A stretch of 64,000 nucleotides of DNA, taken from the NCBI GenBank assembly GCA_963704535.1, contig OY969916.1:8804001-8868000 (forward strand). The letters are read 5' to 3'. This DNA comes from G963704535 sp963704535 (GTDB lineage Bacteria > Chloroflexota > Chloroflexia > Chloroflexales > Roseiflexaceae). Shown piece after piece: positions 41,522-50,355 of this stretch. The translations under genes were made by a program, and so were the position numbers. Under the pieces are notes generated by a model that ran no database searches, was not told the DNA's origin, and was given only the letters and a program-made list of their open reading frames with translations. The first letter of the stretch is position 1. Each line of letters starts with the position of its first letter.

Positions 41522-42628
41522 GTGATCTCGATCTTCTCGCCCGACCACGAATTGCACAATCCGCCCCATCAACTGCTCGACGGGGCGCTCATCCCGGTGT
41601 TTGAGGCGCCCGGCCGCGCGTCGATCATTCACGCGGCGCTGGAGCGGACGGCACTGGGGGTGATTCTGCCGCCTCGGCCATTTGACGTGTCGCTGGTTCA
41701 TGCCATCCACGACGAAGGGTACCTGGACTACCTGGAGCACGGCTACGAGCGCTGGGTTGCTGCTGGTGGCTCGCCCGCTGCGGTGCTGCCCGACACACTG
41801 GCGGTGCGCTGGATGGCGCGCCCATGCGCGAACCCGCTAGCTGCGCCGGGCTACTACGCCTTCGACCTGAGCGCGCCGATCGTCGCCGGCACCTACCGCG
41901 CCGCCCGCGCCTCGGCCGCCGTCGCCCTCACCGGCGCCGCGTTGCTCCGCGAGGGCCAGCGCGCCGCCTACGCCCTGTGCCGACCGCCCGGCCATCACGC
42001 CGGCAGCGACATGTGCGGGGGCTACTGCTTCCTCAACAACGCCGCCATCGCCGCCCACTATCTCCTTCAAACTACCGACGATCGTCGGGAGATTGGAGAT
42101 TGGAGATTAGAGAGTGGCTCCAATCTCCAATCTCCAATCTCCAATCTCCAATCACGGGTCGCGATCCTCGACATCGACTTCCACCACGGCAATGGCACCC
42201 AGCAGATCTTCTACGAGCGCGACGACGTGCTGTTCGTCTCGATCCACGCCGACCCGGTGCGCCACTACCCCTTCTTCTCCGGCTATGCCGACGAGCGCGG
42301 CGCCGGCGCGGGCCTGGGCTACAACCTGAACCTGCCGCTTGAGGCCGGAGTGACGGACGACCGCTACCTGGAGGTGCTGGAGCAGGCGCTCGCGGCGGTC
42401 GCCGGCTTCGGGCCGCGCTTCCTGGTGCTCTCGGCCGGCTTCGACACCTTCGCTGGCGACCCAGTCGCCCAGGGCGATTTCGCGCTCACCTCCCAGGCCT
42501 ACCCAGCGATCGGCCGTCGCATCGCCGCGCTCGGCCTCCCGACGCTGATCGTCCAGGAGGGCGGCTACGCGATCGCGGCACTGGGCGAGAATGTCGTCGG
42601 CCTGCTGCGTGGGTTCATCTCCGAATAA
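41522..42628 (+). CDS. Histone deacetylase-family amidohydrolase with repeat-derived insert
   Basis: A 368-residue zinc amidohydrolase related to acetylpolyamine amidohydrolase and acetoin-utilisation AcuC proteins. Zinc and catalytic motifs are present: CRPPGHHAGSDMCGGYCFLN, ILDIDFHHGNGTQQIFY, LSAGFDTFAGDP and VQEGGYAI. GTG 41522 follows GAGGGATAGCGCC. Between HYLLQ and RVAILDIDF there is an insert of about 28 residues (TTDDRREIGDWRLESG and so on) encoded by a heptamer hairpin at 42088-42153. It sits before the active-site strand, so it probably loops out, but activity is not certain. Confidence 0.88.
   Translation: MISIFSPDHELHNPPHQLLDGALIPVFEAPGRASIIHAALERTALGVILPPRPFDVSLVHAIHDEGYLDYLEHGYERWVAAGGSPAAVLPDTLAVRWMARPCANPLAAPGYYAFDLSAPIVAGTYRAARASAAVALTGAALLREGQRAAYALCRPPGHHAGSDMCGGYCFLNNAAIAAHYLLQTTDDRREIGDWRLESGSNLQSPISNLQSRVAILDIDFHHGNGTQQIFYERDDVLFVSIHADPVRHYPFFSGYADERGAGAGLGYNLNLPLEAGVTDDRYLEVLEQALAAVAGFGPRFLVLSAGFDTFAGDPVAQGDFALTSQAYPAIGRRIAALGLPTLIVQEGGYAIAALGENVVGLLRGFISE
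42088..42153. repeat. Heptamer repeat hairpin inside a coding sequence (GAGATTG type)
   Basis: Three GAGATTG/GAGATTA units, the centre GAGAGTGG, then five CTCCAAT units, keeping the reading frame of the deacetylase-family gene. The same family occurs at 2186, 21540 and 22102. Confidence 0.9.
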
Positions 42629-42700
42629 GGGGGTGGGGTTTTGGGGAGGGCCGCTGGCCCTCCCCAAGCCCCTCCCTCCCCAGATTATTCGGATAGGCAC
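42629..42700. repeat. GC-rich hairpin after the deacetylase-family gene
   Basis: CCGAATAAGGGGGTGGGGTT and GGGGAGGGCC pair with GGCCCTCCCC and the later CCCCTCC...ATTATTCGG. It is a likely terminator and a divergent member of the GC-rich hairpin family; its left arm includes the stop codon. Confidence 0.6.
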
Positions 42701-42720
42701 TAAATCTCAAGGGAGTGAAT

Positions 42721-43134
42721 ATGCACTACAAGATCAAGCGAATCACAACCGGCTCGGCGCTGCGCGTGGGGCTGGTGCTGGGGTGGCTGGTGGCGCTCTG
42801 CCCCGCGCTCTGCCTGGCTGGCGTGGCCATCCAAGTCCTGGGCCGCGTCAGCCAGGCGTTCGGCCAGGTCGAGCCATTCGTGATCAGCGTCTTTGGGGAA
42901 GAGATCGCGCGCATTGACTTCCTGGAGATCCTGCGGCTGAGCGGCACGGCGGAGACAGTTGAGCGCCTAGCCGCAAATCAGCCGCTCACCTTTGCGACGC
43001 TGGCGCTGCTGCTCACCTTGCTCGGCGCCGCAATGCTCGTCGGCGTCGCACTGCTGTTCAGCGTCGGCTACAACCTGCTTGCCGCGCTCGGCGGCGGCCT
43101 GGAGGTCGAACTGGTAAGTGAGCATGGGGAATGA
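42721..43134 (+). CDS. DUF3566-like small membrane protein
   Basis: A 137-residue protein with two membrane segments (about 15-40 and 82-112) and the end LFSVGYNLLAALGGGLEVEL, which matches the end of the DUF3566 transmembrane family. In Actinobacteria that family is encoded near gyrA; here it stands alone. ATG 42721 follows AAGGGAG; a GTG at 42715 is also in frame. Function unknown. Confidence 0.7.
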   Translation: MHYKIKRITTGSALRVGLVLGWLVALCPALCLAGVAIQVLGRVSQAFGQVEPFVISVFGEEIARIDFLEILRLSGTAETVERLAANQPLTFATLALLLTLLGAAMLVGVALLFSVGYNLLAALGGGLEVELVSEHGE

Positions 43135-43250
43135 AAAATTGTGGTAGGATAGCGCGAGCATTTCCAGCCCGATCCGGCGCATATCCCTGATGGGTGTCAA
43201 GTGACACCGTACGCCACGCATTGCGCGTCACACATCAATTGAGGATGCCT

Positions 43251-43853
43251 ATGACTCGTCCATGTTCCGGCGGCCGCATCGAAGTGATCTGCGGCTGCAT
43301 GTTCAGCGGCAAGACCGAGGAGTTGATCCGCCGCTTGAACCACGTCCAGATCGCGCGCCAGAAGCTGCGCGCGTTTACGCCCAGCCGCGATACTCGCTAC
43401 CGCGCCGACAGCCTCGTCAGCCACAACGGTGTCGCCATCGAGGCCCGCGCGATCGTCTCGATCCACGAGATCTACGACCACATCGAGGCTGATGTCCAGG
43501 TGGTCGCCCTGGACGAACTCCACTTCCTCGACGATGACCCCAACGCGATTCATGGCGCCTGCCAGGGCCTGGCCGATCGCGGCCTGCGGGTGATCGTCTC
43601 CGGCCTCGACCAGGACTTCCGCGCCGCGCCATTCCCGGCCATGGCCCGGCTGCTGGCGGTCGCCGAGCAGGTCGATAAGCTCTACGCGATCTGCGTCCAC
43701 TGCGGCGCCTACGCCACCCGCTCGCAGCGCCTGATCGACGGCCTTCCCGCCCCCGCCGACGCGCCCACCATCGCCGTCGGCGGCCTGGAGCTTTACGAGG
43801 CGCGCTGTCGCGCCTGCTTCGTGCCGCCGGTCCGATCCGCAGCATCTGCCTGA
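43251..43853 (+). CDS. tdk: Thymidine kinase, type II
   Basis: A 200-residue salvage enzyme phosphorylating thymidine. P-loop ICGCMFSGKTEELIRRL, VVALDELHFLD in place of the more usual DEAQFF, GLDQDFRAAPFPAMARLL and the zinc cysteines in CVHCGAYATRSQRL and EARCRACF. ATG 43251 lies eight bases after TTGAGG; ATG 43245 is also in frame. Confidence 0.94.
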   Translation: MTRPCSGGRIEVICGCMFSGKTEELIRRLNHVQIARQKLRAFTPSRDTRYRADSLVSHNGVAIEARAIVSIHEIYDHIEADVQVVALDELHFLDDDPNAIHGACQGLADRGLRVIVSGLDQDFRAAPFPAMARLLAVAEQVDKLYAICVHCGAYATRSQRLIDGLPAPADAPTIAVGGLELYEARCRACFVPPVRSAASA

Positions 43854-43917
43854 GCCAGGAAGGATCGTTCTGATGCTGCCTAAACTTCCGCTTACTCATC
43901 TACCCAAAGAGGTCCCC

Positions 43918-44934
43918 ATGCCTGAGCCAACCGCCACGCTGCGCCTCCCCGTAGGAGTTTGCGCCTACAGCTTCCCGTTCAACTGCGGCTTTCTCCAGCG
44001 CGATGGTTGTGCTGCCTCCGAGCCCTTCGACGCCCAGGCCCTGATCGAGCTTGCGACCACCTGGGGCCTCTCCGGCGTTGAGACGCCGCTGGCGCGTATG
44101 CTCCCCGACCAATCGCTCGATACGATCGATCGCTTCCGGGCGACGCTGGAGGAGCGTGGGCTTAGTCTGGTGGTGGACACCGGGATCGTTGAGCCGGAGG
44201 CGCTGCGGGAGCTGCTCCCACTCGCCGCCCGCGCCGGCGCCCGCGTCGTTCGCGCGACTTTGAGCGCGATCCTTGAGGGCGCGCGCGCCGAGCTTCCTGG
44301 GGGATGGGACGCCTACCTCCAAGAGATGCGCCGCCGCATTGTCGAGCTGCGCCCCGCGCTTGAGCAGTACGACCTGGTGCTGGCGCTCGAAAACCACCAG
44401 GATGCGACCTCCGACGATCTGCTGGCGCTGTGTGAGGCGGGCGGCGGGCGCGTCGGCATCACCCTCGACGTTGCCAACCCGCTGGCCGTCGCCGAGGAGC
44501 CGCTCCAGTTCGCCCGCAAGGTCGGCCCCTGGGTACGCAACGTCCACCTGAAGGACTACCAGGTGTTTGCCACACCGTCAGGCTACCGGCTGGTGCGCTG
44601 TGCGCTCGGCCAGGGTGTGGTTCCCTTCGAGGAGCTTCTTGCGCTGCTGCGTGAGGTGTCGCCCGATGCATCGCTGCATATCGAGCTGGCCGCCCTGTAC
44701 GGCCGCCACATTCGCCTGCTGGAGCAGGACTGGTGGCAGGGCTACCCGCCTCGCGACGTGCGCGAGGTCCTTCCCGCGCTACGCCTGCTTGCCCGCCACG
44801 CCCGGCCCGCCGAGGACGCCTGGCAGACGCCTTGGGAGCGCGAGTCGCCGCCCGCCGAAGTCGCCCAGTACGAGCGCGACCAGTTCGAATCCAGCGTACA
44901 CTATCTTCGCTCGCTCCTGCTGCCCAGCGCCTGA
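43918..44934 (+). CDS. Sugar phosphate isomerase/epimerase-like TIM barrel
   Basis: A 338-residue protein of the xylose isomerase-like (AP endonuclease 2) barrel family. Metal-site segments are LVLALENHQDATSDDL, GITLDVANPLAVAE, RNVHLKDYQVF and SLHIELAALYG. Such proteins isomerise or epimerise keto-sugars and inositol derivatives; the two following dehydrogenases suggest a small sugar or polyol pathway. ATG 43918 follows AAAGAGG; an in-frame ATG at 43873 would add 15 residues. Confidence 0.78.
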   Translation: MPEPTATLRLPVGVCAYSFPFNCGFLQRDGCAASEPFDAQALIELATTWGLSGVETPLARMLPDQSLDTIDRFRATLEERGLSLVVDTGIVEPEALRELLPLAARAGARVVRATLSAILEGARAELPGGWDAYLQEMRRRIVELRPALEQYDLVLALENHQDATSDDLLALCEAGGGRVGITLDVANPLAVAEEPLQFARKVGPWVRNVHLKDYQVFATPSGYRLVRCALGQGVVPFEELLALLREVSPDASLHIELAALYGRHIRLLEQDWWQGYPPRDVREVLPALRLLARHARPAEDAWQTPWERESPPAEVAQYERDQFESSVHYLRSLLLPSA

Positions 44935-44952
44935 ACTGCCGCCCTGGCCGTA

Positions 44953-45055
44953 GGGTGTTCGGAAGGGGAGGTGTGGAGGGGTCACTCTCCACGGCCTTTA
45001 TACCAAAGCTAGGGCGTTTGGAAGGGGAGGTGTGGAGGGCGGCCCTCCACAGTCA
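44953..45055. repeat. Two copies of a GC-rich hairpin (GGAAGGGGAGGTGTGGAGGG type)
   Basis: GGAAGGGGAGGTGTGGAGGG occurs at 44961-44980 and 45020-45039, each followed by a complement of GTGGAGGG. A variant of the GC-rich hairpin family. Confidence 0.65.
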
Positions 45056-45158
45056 TTAACCTACCGGCGGCGCTACAATCCGGGCAGCAGGCGCCAGCCA
45101 CCGGGCCGCCGGCCCAAAAGATGCCGACAGCCCTGAAAGACCATAGAAAGGCACCCCG

Positions 45159-45932
45159 ATGAGCTTTCCACTCGATCGGTTCCGGCTCGACGGGCGCGTC
45201 GCGCTGATCACCGGCGGCAGCGGCGGCCTGGGCACCGTCTTCGCCCGCGCGCTCGCCGGCGTCGGCGCCGATGTCGCGCTGCTCGGGCGCCGGGCCGAGG
45301 CCGCTCAAGCGACCGCCGATGCCGTCGCCGCCGAGACCGGTCGCCGGACCCTGGCGGTCGCCGCCGACGTCACCGACCCCGAGCAGGTGCGGGCCGCCGT
45401 CGCCCGCGTCCACGCGGAACTTGGCCGGCTCGACATCCTGATCAACAGCGCCGGCGTCAACGTTCGCAAGCCGTCGCTGGAGTTCACCCTCGACGAGTGG
45501 CGCCGAGTGGTCGACATCAGCTTGACCGGGTCCTTTATTTGCTGCCAGGCCGCCGCGCCCGCCATGATCGAGGCCCGCTGGGGCCGGATTATCAACGTCA
45601 GCTCGATGCTTGGGAATGTGGGCCTGGCCGAGCGCCCTGCCTACACCGCCGCCAAAGGCGGCATGATCCAGTTGACGCGCACCCTCGCGCTGGAGTGGGC
45701 TCCCCACAATGTCCTGGTCAACGCGCTGGCCCCCGGCCCGTTCGCGACCGAACTCAATCGGCCGCTGCTCGATAACCCGACCGTCTACCGGGCCTTCGCC
45801 GACAAGATCCCGCTCAACCGTTGGGGCGACCCAGAGGAACTGGCCGGCGCGATCGTGTTTCTTGCCTCCGATGCCGCGAGCTTTATGACCGGCGCCGTGC
45901 TGACCATCGACGGCGGCTGGACGGCCCAATGA
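45159..45932 (+). CDS. Short-chain dehydrogenase/reductase (gluconate 5-dehydrogenase-like)
   Basis: A 257-residue classical SDR. NAD(P) motif TGGSGGLGTVFA, INSAGVNVRKP, catalytic Ser in IINVSSMLGNVG, and YTAAKGGMIQLTRTLA with the Tyr and Lys. ETGRRTLAVAADVTD is the adenine-binding segment. It ends VLTIDGGWTAQ. The closest known group is gluconate/2-deoxygluconate dehydrogenases. ATG 45159 follows AAAGGCACCCCG. Confidence 0.88.
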   Translation: MSFPLDRFRLDGRVALITGGSGGLGTVFARALAGVGADVALLGRRAEAAQATADAVAAETGRRTLAVAADVTDPEQVRAAVARVHAELGRLDILINSAGVNVRKPSLEFTLDEWRRVVDISLTGSFICCQAAAPAMIEARWGRIINVSSMLGNVGLAERPAYTAAKGGMIQLTRTLALEWAPHNVLVNALAPGPFATELNRPLLDNPTVYRAFADKIPLNRWGDPEELAGAIVFLASDAASFMTGAVLTIDGGWTAQ

Positions 45933-45985
45933 TCAGGGAGGGGCTTGGGCGGGTGGCCCTCCCCTGTTGGTCACAATCTAAGAGG

Positions 45986-46078
45986 CTGGTTGAAAAGGGG
46001 GGAGTTTGAGGGGGCCACCCCTCAAGAATCCCCTTTCCACTACGGATCAAAGGAGAGACGATGCCCCTTTCAAACAGT
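45986..46078. mobile_element. MITE-like element, complete copy
   Basis: CTGGTTGAAAAGGGG at the left pairs with CCCCTTTCAAACAG at the right. The centre holds GAGGGGGCCACCCCTC and a CGGATCAAAGGAGAG segment, as in the copy at 3851. It lies in the leader of the next gene. Confidence 0.75.
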
Positions 46079-46101
46079 TTCTAATCGCAGAAGGAGCCAA
46101 T

Positions 46102-46911
46102 ATGCAGCAGCGAACACTCGCCGGCCAGGTCGCGCTAGTGACCGGGTCGGGGCGCGGCCTGGGCCGCGTCATCGCCGAGCGCCTGGCCGAGCTGGGCGCC
46201 GACGTCGCCATTCACGACATCGCGCCCACCGCGCCCGCCGTGTTCGGCGAGGCCGAGAACCTCGACACAGTGGTCGCCAGCTTCGCCAGATTTGGCGGCA
46301 AGGCCATCGCCGTCACCGGCGACGTCTCCGACGAGGCCGCAGTGCAGGCGCTGGTTGTCCAGGCCCACGAGGCACTTGGGCCGATCAGCATCCTCGTCAA
46401 CTGCGCCGGCGGCGATATCGGGGCCGCCGGCGGCAAGCCGGAACCGAACGACGCGCTCGGCATCCCGCTTGCCGACGTACGCGCCCTAATCGACCGCAAC
46501 CTGATCGGCACCATGCTGGTCTGCCGCGCCGTGTGCCCTGGAATGCGCGAGCGAGGCGCCGGCGCCGTCGTCAACATCGCCTCCACCGCCGCCCACGTTG
46601 CCGTCGGCAACGGCGTCGTCTATGCAGTCGTCAAGGCCGGCATCGTCCACTGGACCCGCTGCCTGGCCCTGGAGCTGCGCCCCCATGGCGTGCGCGTCAA
46701 CGCCATCAGCCCCGGCCCGACCATGACCGCCCGCTTCCTGGCCACCCGCCAGACCGACCCGCACATGCGCGACGAGTTGGTGCCCCTGGAACGCTATGGC
46801 CTCCCAGCCGAGATCGCCGACGGCGTCGCGTTCCTATGCGGCGATGCTGCTCGCTTCGTCACCGGCCAAGTGCTCCGCGTCGACGGCGGCCACCAGCTCT
46901 TCGCCGCCTAG
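46102..46911 (+). CDS. Short-chain dehydrogenase/reductase
   Basis: A 269-residue SDR, related to but clearly different from the preceding one. TGSGRGLGRVIAERL, LVNCAGGDIGAAGG, VNIASTAAH and YAVVKAGIVHWTR give cofactor and catalytic residues. It ends VLRVDGGHQLFAA. ATG 46102 follows AAGGAG. Together with the isomerase and the first SDR it could serve sugar or sugar-acid catabolism; that is inferred from position. Confidence 0.86.
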   Translation: MQQRTLAGQVALVTGSGRGLGRVIAERLAELGADVAIHDIAPTAPAVFGEAENLDTVVASFARFGGKAIAVTGDVSDEAAVQALVVQAHEALGPISILVNCAGGDIGAAGGKPEPNDALGIPLADVRALIDRNLIGTMLVCRAVCPGMRERGAGAVVNIASTAAHVAVGNGVVYAVVKAGIVHWTRCLALELRPHGVRVNAISPGPTMTARFLATRQTDPHMRDELVPLERYGLPAEIADGVAFLCGDAARFVTGQVLRVDGGHQLFAA

Positions 46912-46978
46912 TTTGAACAAGCCGCCCGGCCCGTGGTATACTCCACCCAATATTCGGGCGATTTACGATTTGCCGAAC

Positions 46979-47036
46979 AACGCAACACGCAACACGCAAC
47001 ACGCAACACGTTTCACGTTTCACGTTTCACGTTTCA
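46979..47036. repeat. Heptamer arrays CAACACG and TTTCACG
   Basis: About four CAACACG units followed at once by four TTTCACG units. Both sets point the same way, so no long hairpin forms, unlike most other sites. Confidence 0.75.
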
Positions 47037-47071
47037 CATCGCTACGAGCCACTGACAACGGACAACACGCT

Positions 47072-48058
47072 ATGCTCGCAGAAGACTTCATCGCCTTAAA
47101 AAAACCCGCGTGGGAACGCCTGACCGCGCTCCTCGACAAATCGCGTGTCGGTGGCCTCACCGTGCTGTCGGCCGAGGAACTGAACGACCTTGGCCGCCTC
47201 TACCGTGGCGCCACCTCCGACCTCGCCGTCGCCCGGCGCGACTTCGCCAACCATCGCGTCGCCGAGTACCTGAACGGCCTGGTCGCTCGATCCCACGCCG
47301 CCGTCTACCAGAGTCGGGCCGCACGGGGCCGCGGAATCATCGACTTCTTCACCGGCACCTTCCCGCGCACCTTCCGCGCCACCTGGGGCTACACCCTGGC
47401 CGCCTTCCTCATGTTCCTGCTCCCCGCGCTAGTCAGCTTTGTGATCGCCTATCGTGACCCCAGCGCTGGCGCGGCGCTATTCCCCGGCATCGAGGACCGG
47501 ATCGAAGACATTCGCGACCAGCGCGAGTGGTGGAAGGACATCAACCAAGAAGGCCGCGCCGCCTCGGCTTCGCTGATCATGACCAACAACATCCGTGTAG
47601 CCATCCTGGCGTTCGCCGGCGGCGTCCTGCTCGGCGTCTTCACACTCTACGTGCTGGCCCAAAATGGCCTCATGCTCGGCATCGTCGCCGGCGCCGCCCA
47701 ATCGCTCGGCTTCGCCGGCAACCTGTGGAGCTTCGTCGCGGCCCACGGCACGATCGAACTCAGCGTCATCTTCATCGCCGGCGGCGCCGGCCTACAGCTC
47801 GGCTGGTCGGTCGTGCGGCCCGGCCTGCTCACCCGCCGCGCCGCCCTGGTCCTGGCTGCCCGGCGTGCGGCATATCTGCTGCTCGGCTGCATCCCCCTGC
47901 TGGTCATCGCCGGCACGATCGAGGGCTTCATCTCCCCCTCCAACCTGCCGCTGGCCCTCAAGCTAGCCGTCTCATTCCTGAGCGGCGTCCTACTCTACGG
48001 CTACCTGCTCCTCGCCGGGCGTGAGCGGCCGCGCCGTGCCCGCTATGGGGAAACATAA
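47072..48058 (+). CDS. SpoIIM-like membrane protein (COG1300)
   Basis: A 328-residue protein of the SpoIIM family. A soluble N-terminal part (FIALKKPAWERLTALLDK, LGRLYRGATSDLAVARRDF) is followed by about six membrane helices, with MTNNIRVAILAFAGGVLLG and WSFVAAHGTIELSVIFIAGG as family signatures. In sporulating bacteria it is needed for engulfment; in other phyla it is linked to MoxR/RDD gene sets, none of which is nearby. ATG 47072 follows the heptamer repeat closely and lacks a strong ribosome binding site. Confidence 0.85.
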   Translation: MLAEDFIALKKPAWERLTALLDKSRVGGLTVLSAEELNDLGRLYRGATSDLAVARRDFANHRVAEYLNGLVARSHAAVYQSRAARGRGIIDFFTGTFPRTFRATWGYTLAAFLMFLLPALVSFVIAYRDPSAGAALFPGIEDRIEDIRDQREWWKDINQEGRAASASLIMTNNIRVAILAFAGGVLLGVFTLYVLAQNGLMLGIVAGAAQSLGFAGNLWSFVAAHGTIELSVIFIAGGAGLQLGWSVVRPGLLTRRAALVLAARRAAYLLLGCIPLLVIAGTIEGFISPSNLPLALKLAVSFLSGVLLYGYLLLAGRERPRRARYGET

Positions 48059-48159
48059 TGTCCATGGCGCCGACAACGCTACACCTCCATGCCCCCGGCT
48101 GACGTTTGGCTGCGTCGGCTACATCCCGGCACTCCCCGATCGCCTGTCGGTTCTTGGTT

Positions 48160-48215
48160 CTCACTTCTCGGTTCTCGATTCTTTGTTCTTTGTTCTTTGT
48201 TCTTTGTTCTTGGTA
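48160..48215. repeat. GTTCTTT heptamer array
   Basis: TTCTCGGTTCTCGATTCTTT and then four TTGTTCT units, ending near 48215, between convergent genes. It is the complement of the AACAAAG type at 6342. Confidence 0.8.
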
Positions 48216-48228
48216 CGCAGTTATCCGC

Positions 48229-50286
48229 TTATCCGCCCTCTATCAGTTGTATCCACTCCACCCGCACCTCGCCCCCATCGCCAACCCCGACCGGGTCCAG
48301 CCGCAGCCGGGTGATGATCCCCTCCCACCCCAGCCGGCCCGCCAACTCGACCCGATACGTCACAGTATCGCCGGTCGGCGCCAGCTCCCAGCGCACCGAG
48401 CGCCCCTCATCGATCCGCCCATCCGGCCCGGCGAAAAAGAGCTGTGCATCGTGCGCGACCGTCCCATTCGCCATCCGGATCTCGATCGCCCGATAGCGGC
48501 TCGCCTCAAGCTGGAGCAACGGGCTGGTCAGCGCCGGGTCCGTCCCCGGCACAAACACCCAGCCCTCTGCGAAGCGCTCCGCATGCACCTGCTCGGCCCG
48601 CCACCCCTCGGACGACCCGGCGAAGTGCCACCCGGCCCCCTCGGCGCGCTCCTGCCCGGTCGGCAGCCGCCAGTAGGCTGGGACCGTCGGCGGCATCGGC
48701 AGCGGCTGCAGTGCCCCACCGTACGGCGCGAAACATGTATCGACCTGCGCCTGCGTCAGGCGATGGCGCTGAAGCAGCAGCGCCGGTGGGCGCAGCACCT
48801 CGTCGGCCACCAGCGCTGTCGCACCGGCGCGCGCCGCCGCATCGATCCTCGCCCGCACCCTCGCGCAGGCCCGGTCCCAATCGTTGCCCGTGTCGAACAA
48901 CGCCTGGTTGAGCGAGAGAAAATTTTCGTGCCGCTCATAATACGGCAGATACAGCTCAAGCAAGCCATCCGGCACCAACAGCACATCAGCCGGCCCGCTG
49001 CGCGCACCCAGCTCCCGCCCGATCACCCGCTGCAGATCCGTCGCTGGGTCGCCGCGCCGCGTGATCGCCTCATAGTTCATCCCGATCGTCGTGAGCCCCA
49101 CACCCAGCCCGAGCCAGACCCCCGGCCCCCAGCGCCGCTCGCCCCGCAGCGCCAGCGCCAGCAGCAACAGTGCCGGTGGCAGACTCGCGATCCAGAACTC
49201 GACATTATCCGGCTCCCACCAGAAAAAAAAGCCCCCATAGACGACCAGCCAAGTCACCAGCGCCGCGACGAGCGATCGCGGAGCAGCCGCAAGCCGCCGC
49301 AGATGCGCCACCAACAGCCCCGCCAGCAGCAGCCAAAGCACTGCGCCTCCCGGCTGAGCCAGCGTATCGGCCAGCCCCTTGCCCAAGCCGTCCCACTTCT
49401 GCGCCGTGATCGGCCCGCCCCACCATCCCGTGCGTGCATACTCCGTCATCCAGCCCACAAAAGCAGCCCAGGTGCGGAACCCGCTCACCACGACCCCAGC
49501 CGCCACATACGGCACCCCAACACTCACCCCCAACGCCAAAACATACACCCACAGAGCGCGCCCTCCGTAGCCACCCCGCCACAAATGTAGGGCGCGCCCT
49601 CCGTGGCCGCCCGCGTGGCCGCCCGCGTGGTCGTCGGTCGTCGGTCGTCGGTCGTCGGTCGTCGGTCGTCGGTCGGCCATCAAAAGCGCCATCAGCACCG
49701 GCACGCACAAAAGCGCGTTGGTCTGATGGAACAGAATCGCCCCGCCCTGCGCCAGCGCCAGTGTCAGCAGCATGCGGCGTGTGGGTCGCCCCGGCAACCT
49801 GGTGATACTATCAAGGCAGACGATCAAAAACAGCCCGGCGAGCGTATAGACCTCGATCTCCACCGCATAATACCAGTAGGCATACGCGCCGCCCAGCAGC
49901 AGCGCGCTGGTGATCGCAATATCGGTGCGCTGCGTAACCCGGCGCACCAACGTGAAGAACAAGGTCACGCCCAGCGCTCCGGCGGCCGCGTTCAGCAGTT
50001 GCAGGGGTAGCGCGGCGCCGCCGGGGTAGCCGAGCGCCCGGCTCAATGCCAGCGTCAGCGTACCCAGCGGCCCATACGCCAGGTGGTGGGGATGCAGCAC
50101 CTCGGACCACGGCTTGCGCTCGACGCTGGTCACATACGAGAGCGCGTCGAAAGTGTGTACCTGCGTAAGCGTGCCCAGATACAGCAGCAGTGTGCCGAGA
50201 AAAAGCGCGGCTGGTACGCCGCGCCTGTGATCAAGCCAGGGTCGTGCGTGCGACCGAGCAGAGTGTGCATGTGGAGCAGCAGACAT
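48229..50286 (-). CDS. Large membrane protein, PMT/DUF2723-like
   Basis: A 685-residue protein with about ten membrane helices in the first 430 residues and a soluble C-terminal part. FDALSYVTSVERKPWSEVL and HPHHLAYGPLGTLTLALS after the first helix recall the first loop of protein O-mannosyltransferase-like families, in which acidic residues bind the lipid-linked sugar. An insert (ADRRPTTDDRRPTTDD, then HAGG/GGRAL repeats, about residues 200-245) is encoded by GTCGGTC and GCGCGCCCTCCGTGG repeats at 49570-49680. ATG 50286 was chosen (MSAAPHAHSARS). Activity and substrate are unknown. Confidence 0.65.
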   Translation of the reverse strand: MSAAPHAHSARSHARPWLDHRRGVPAALFLGTLLLYLGTLTQVHTFDALSYVTSVERKPWSEVLHPHHLAYGPLGTLTLALSRALGYPGGAALPLQLLNAAAGALGVTLFFTLVRRVTQRTDIAITSALLLGGAYAYWYYAVEIEVYTLAGLFLIVCLDSITRLPGRPTRRMLLTLALAQGGAILFHQTNALLCVPVLMALLMADRRPTTDDRRPTTDDHAGGHAGGHGGRALHLWRGGYGGRALWVYVLALGVSVGVPYVAAGVVVSGFRTWAAFVGWMTEYARTGWWGGPITAQKWDGLGKGLADTLAQPGGAVLWLLLAGLLVAHLRRLAAAPRSLVAALVTWLVVYGGFFFWWEPDNVEFWIASLPPALLLLALALRGERRWGPGVWLGLGVGLTTIGMNYEAITRRGDPATDLQRVIGRELGARSGPADVLLVPDGLLELYLPYYERHENFLSLNQALFDTGNDWDRACARVRARIDAAARAGATALVADEVLRPPALLLQRHRLTQAQVDTCFAPYGGALQPLPMPPTVPAYWRLPTGQERAEGAGWHFAGSSEGWRAEQVHAERFAEGWVFVPGTDPALTSPLLQLEASRYRAIEIRMANGTVAHDAQLFFAGPDGRIDEGRSVRWELAPTGDTVTYRVELAGRLGWEGIITRLRLDPVGVGDGGEVRVEWIQLIEGG
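49570..49680. repeat. Repeat insert inside the PMT-like gene
   Basis: GTAGGGCGCGCCCTCCGTGG (49591-49610 region), CCGCCCGCGTGG twice and six GTCGTCG units follow one another, all in frame with the gene. Confidence 0.75.
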
Positions 50287-50355
50287 CGCCAGGATTATAC
50301 CACGCCCCTCACTGCCCAACTCCAGCACCCTCTGATTCTTTCGCCATGTCCTCGC

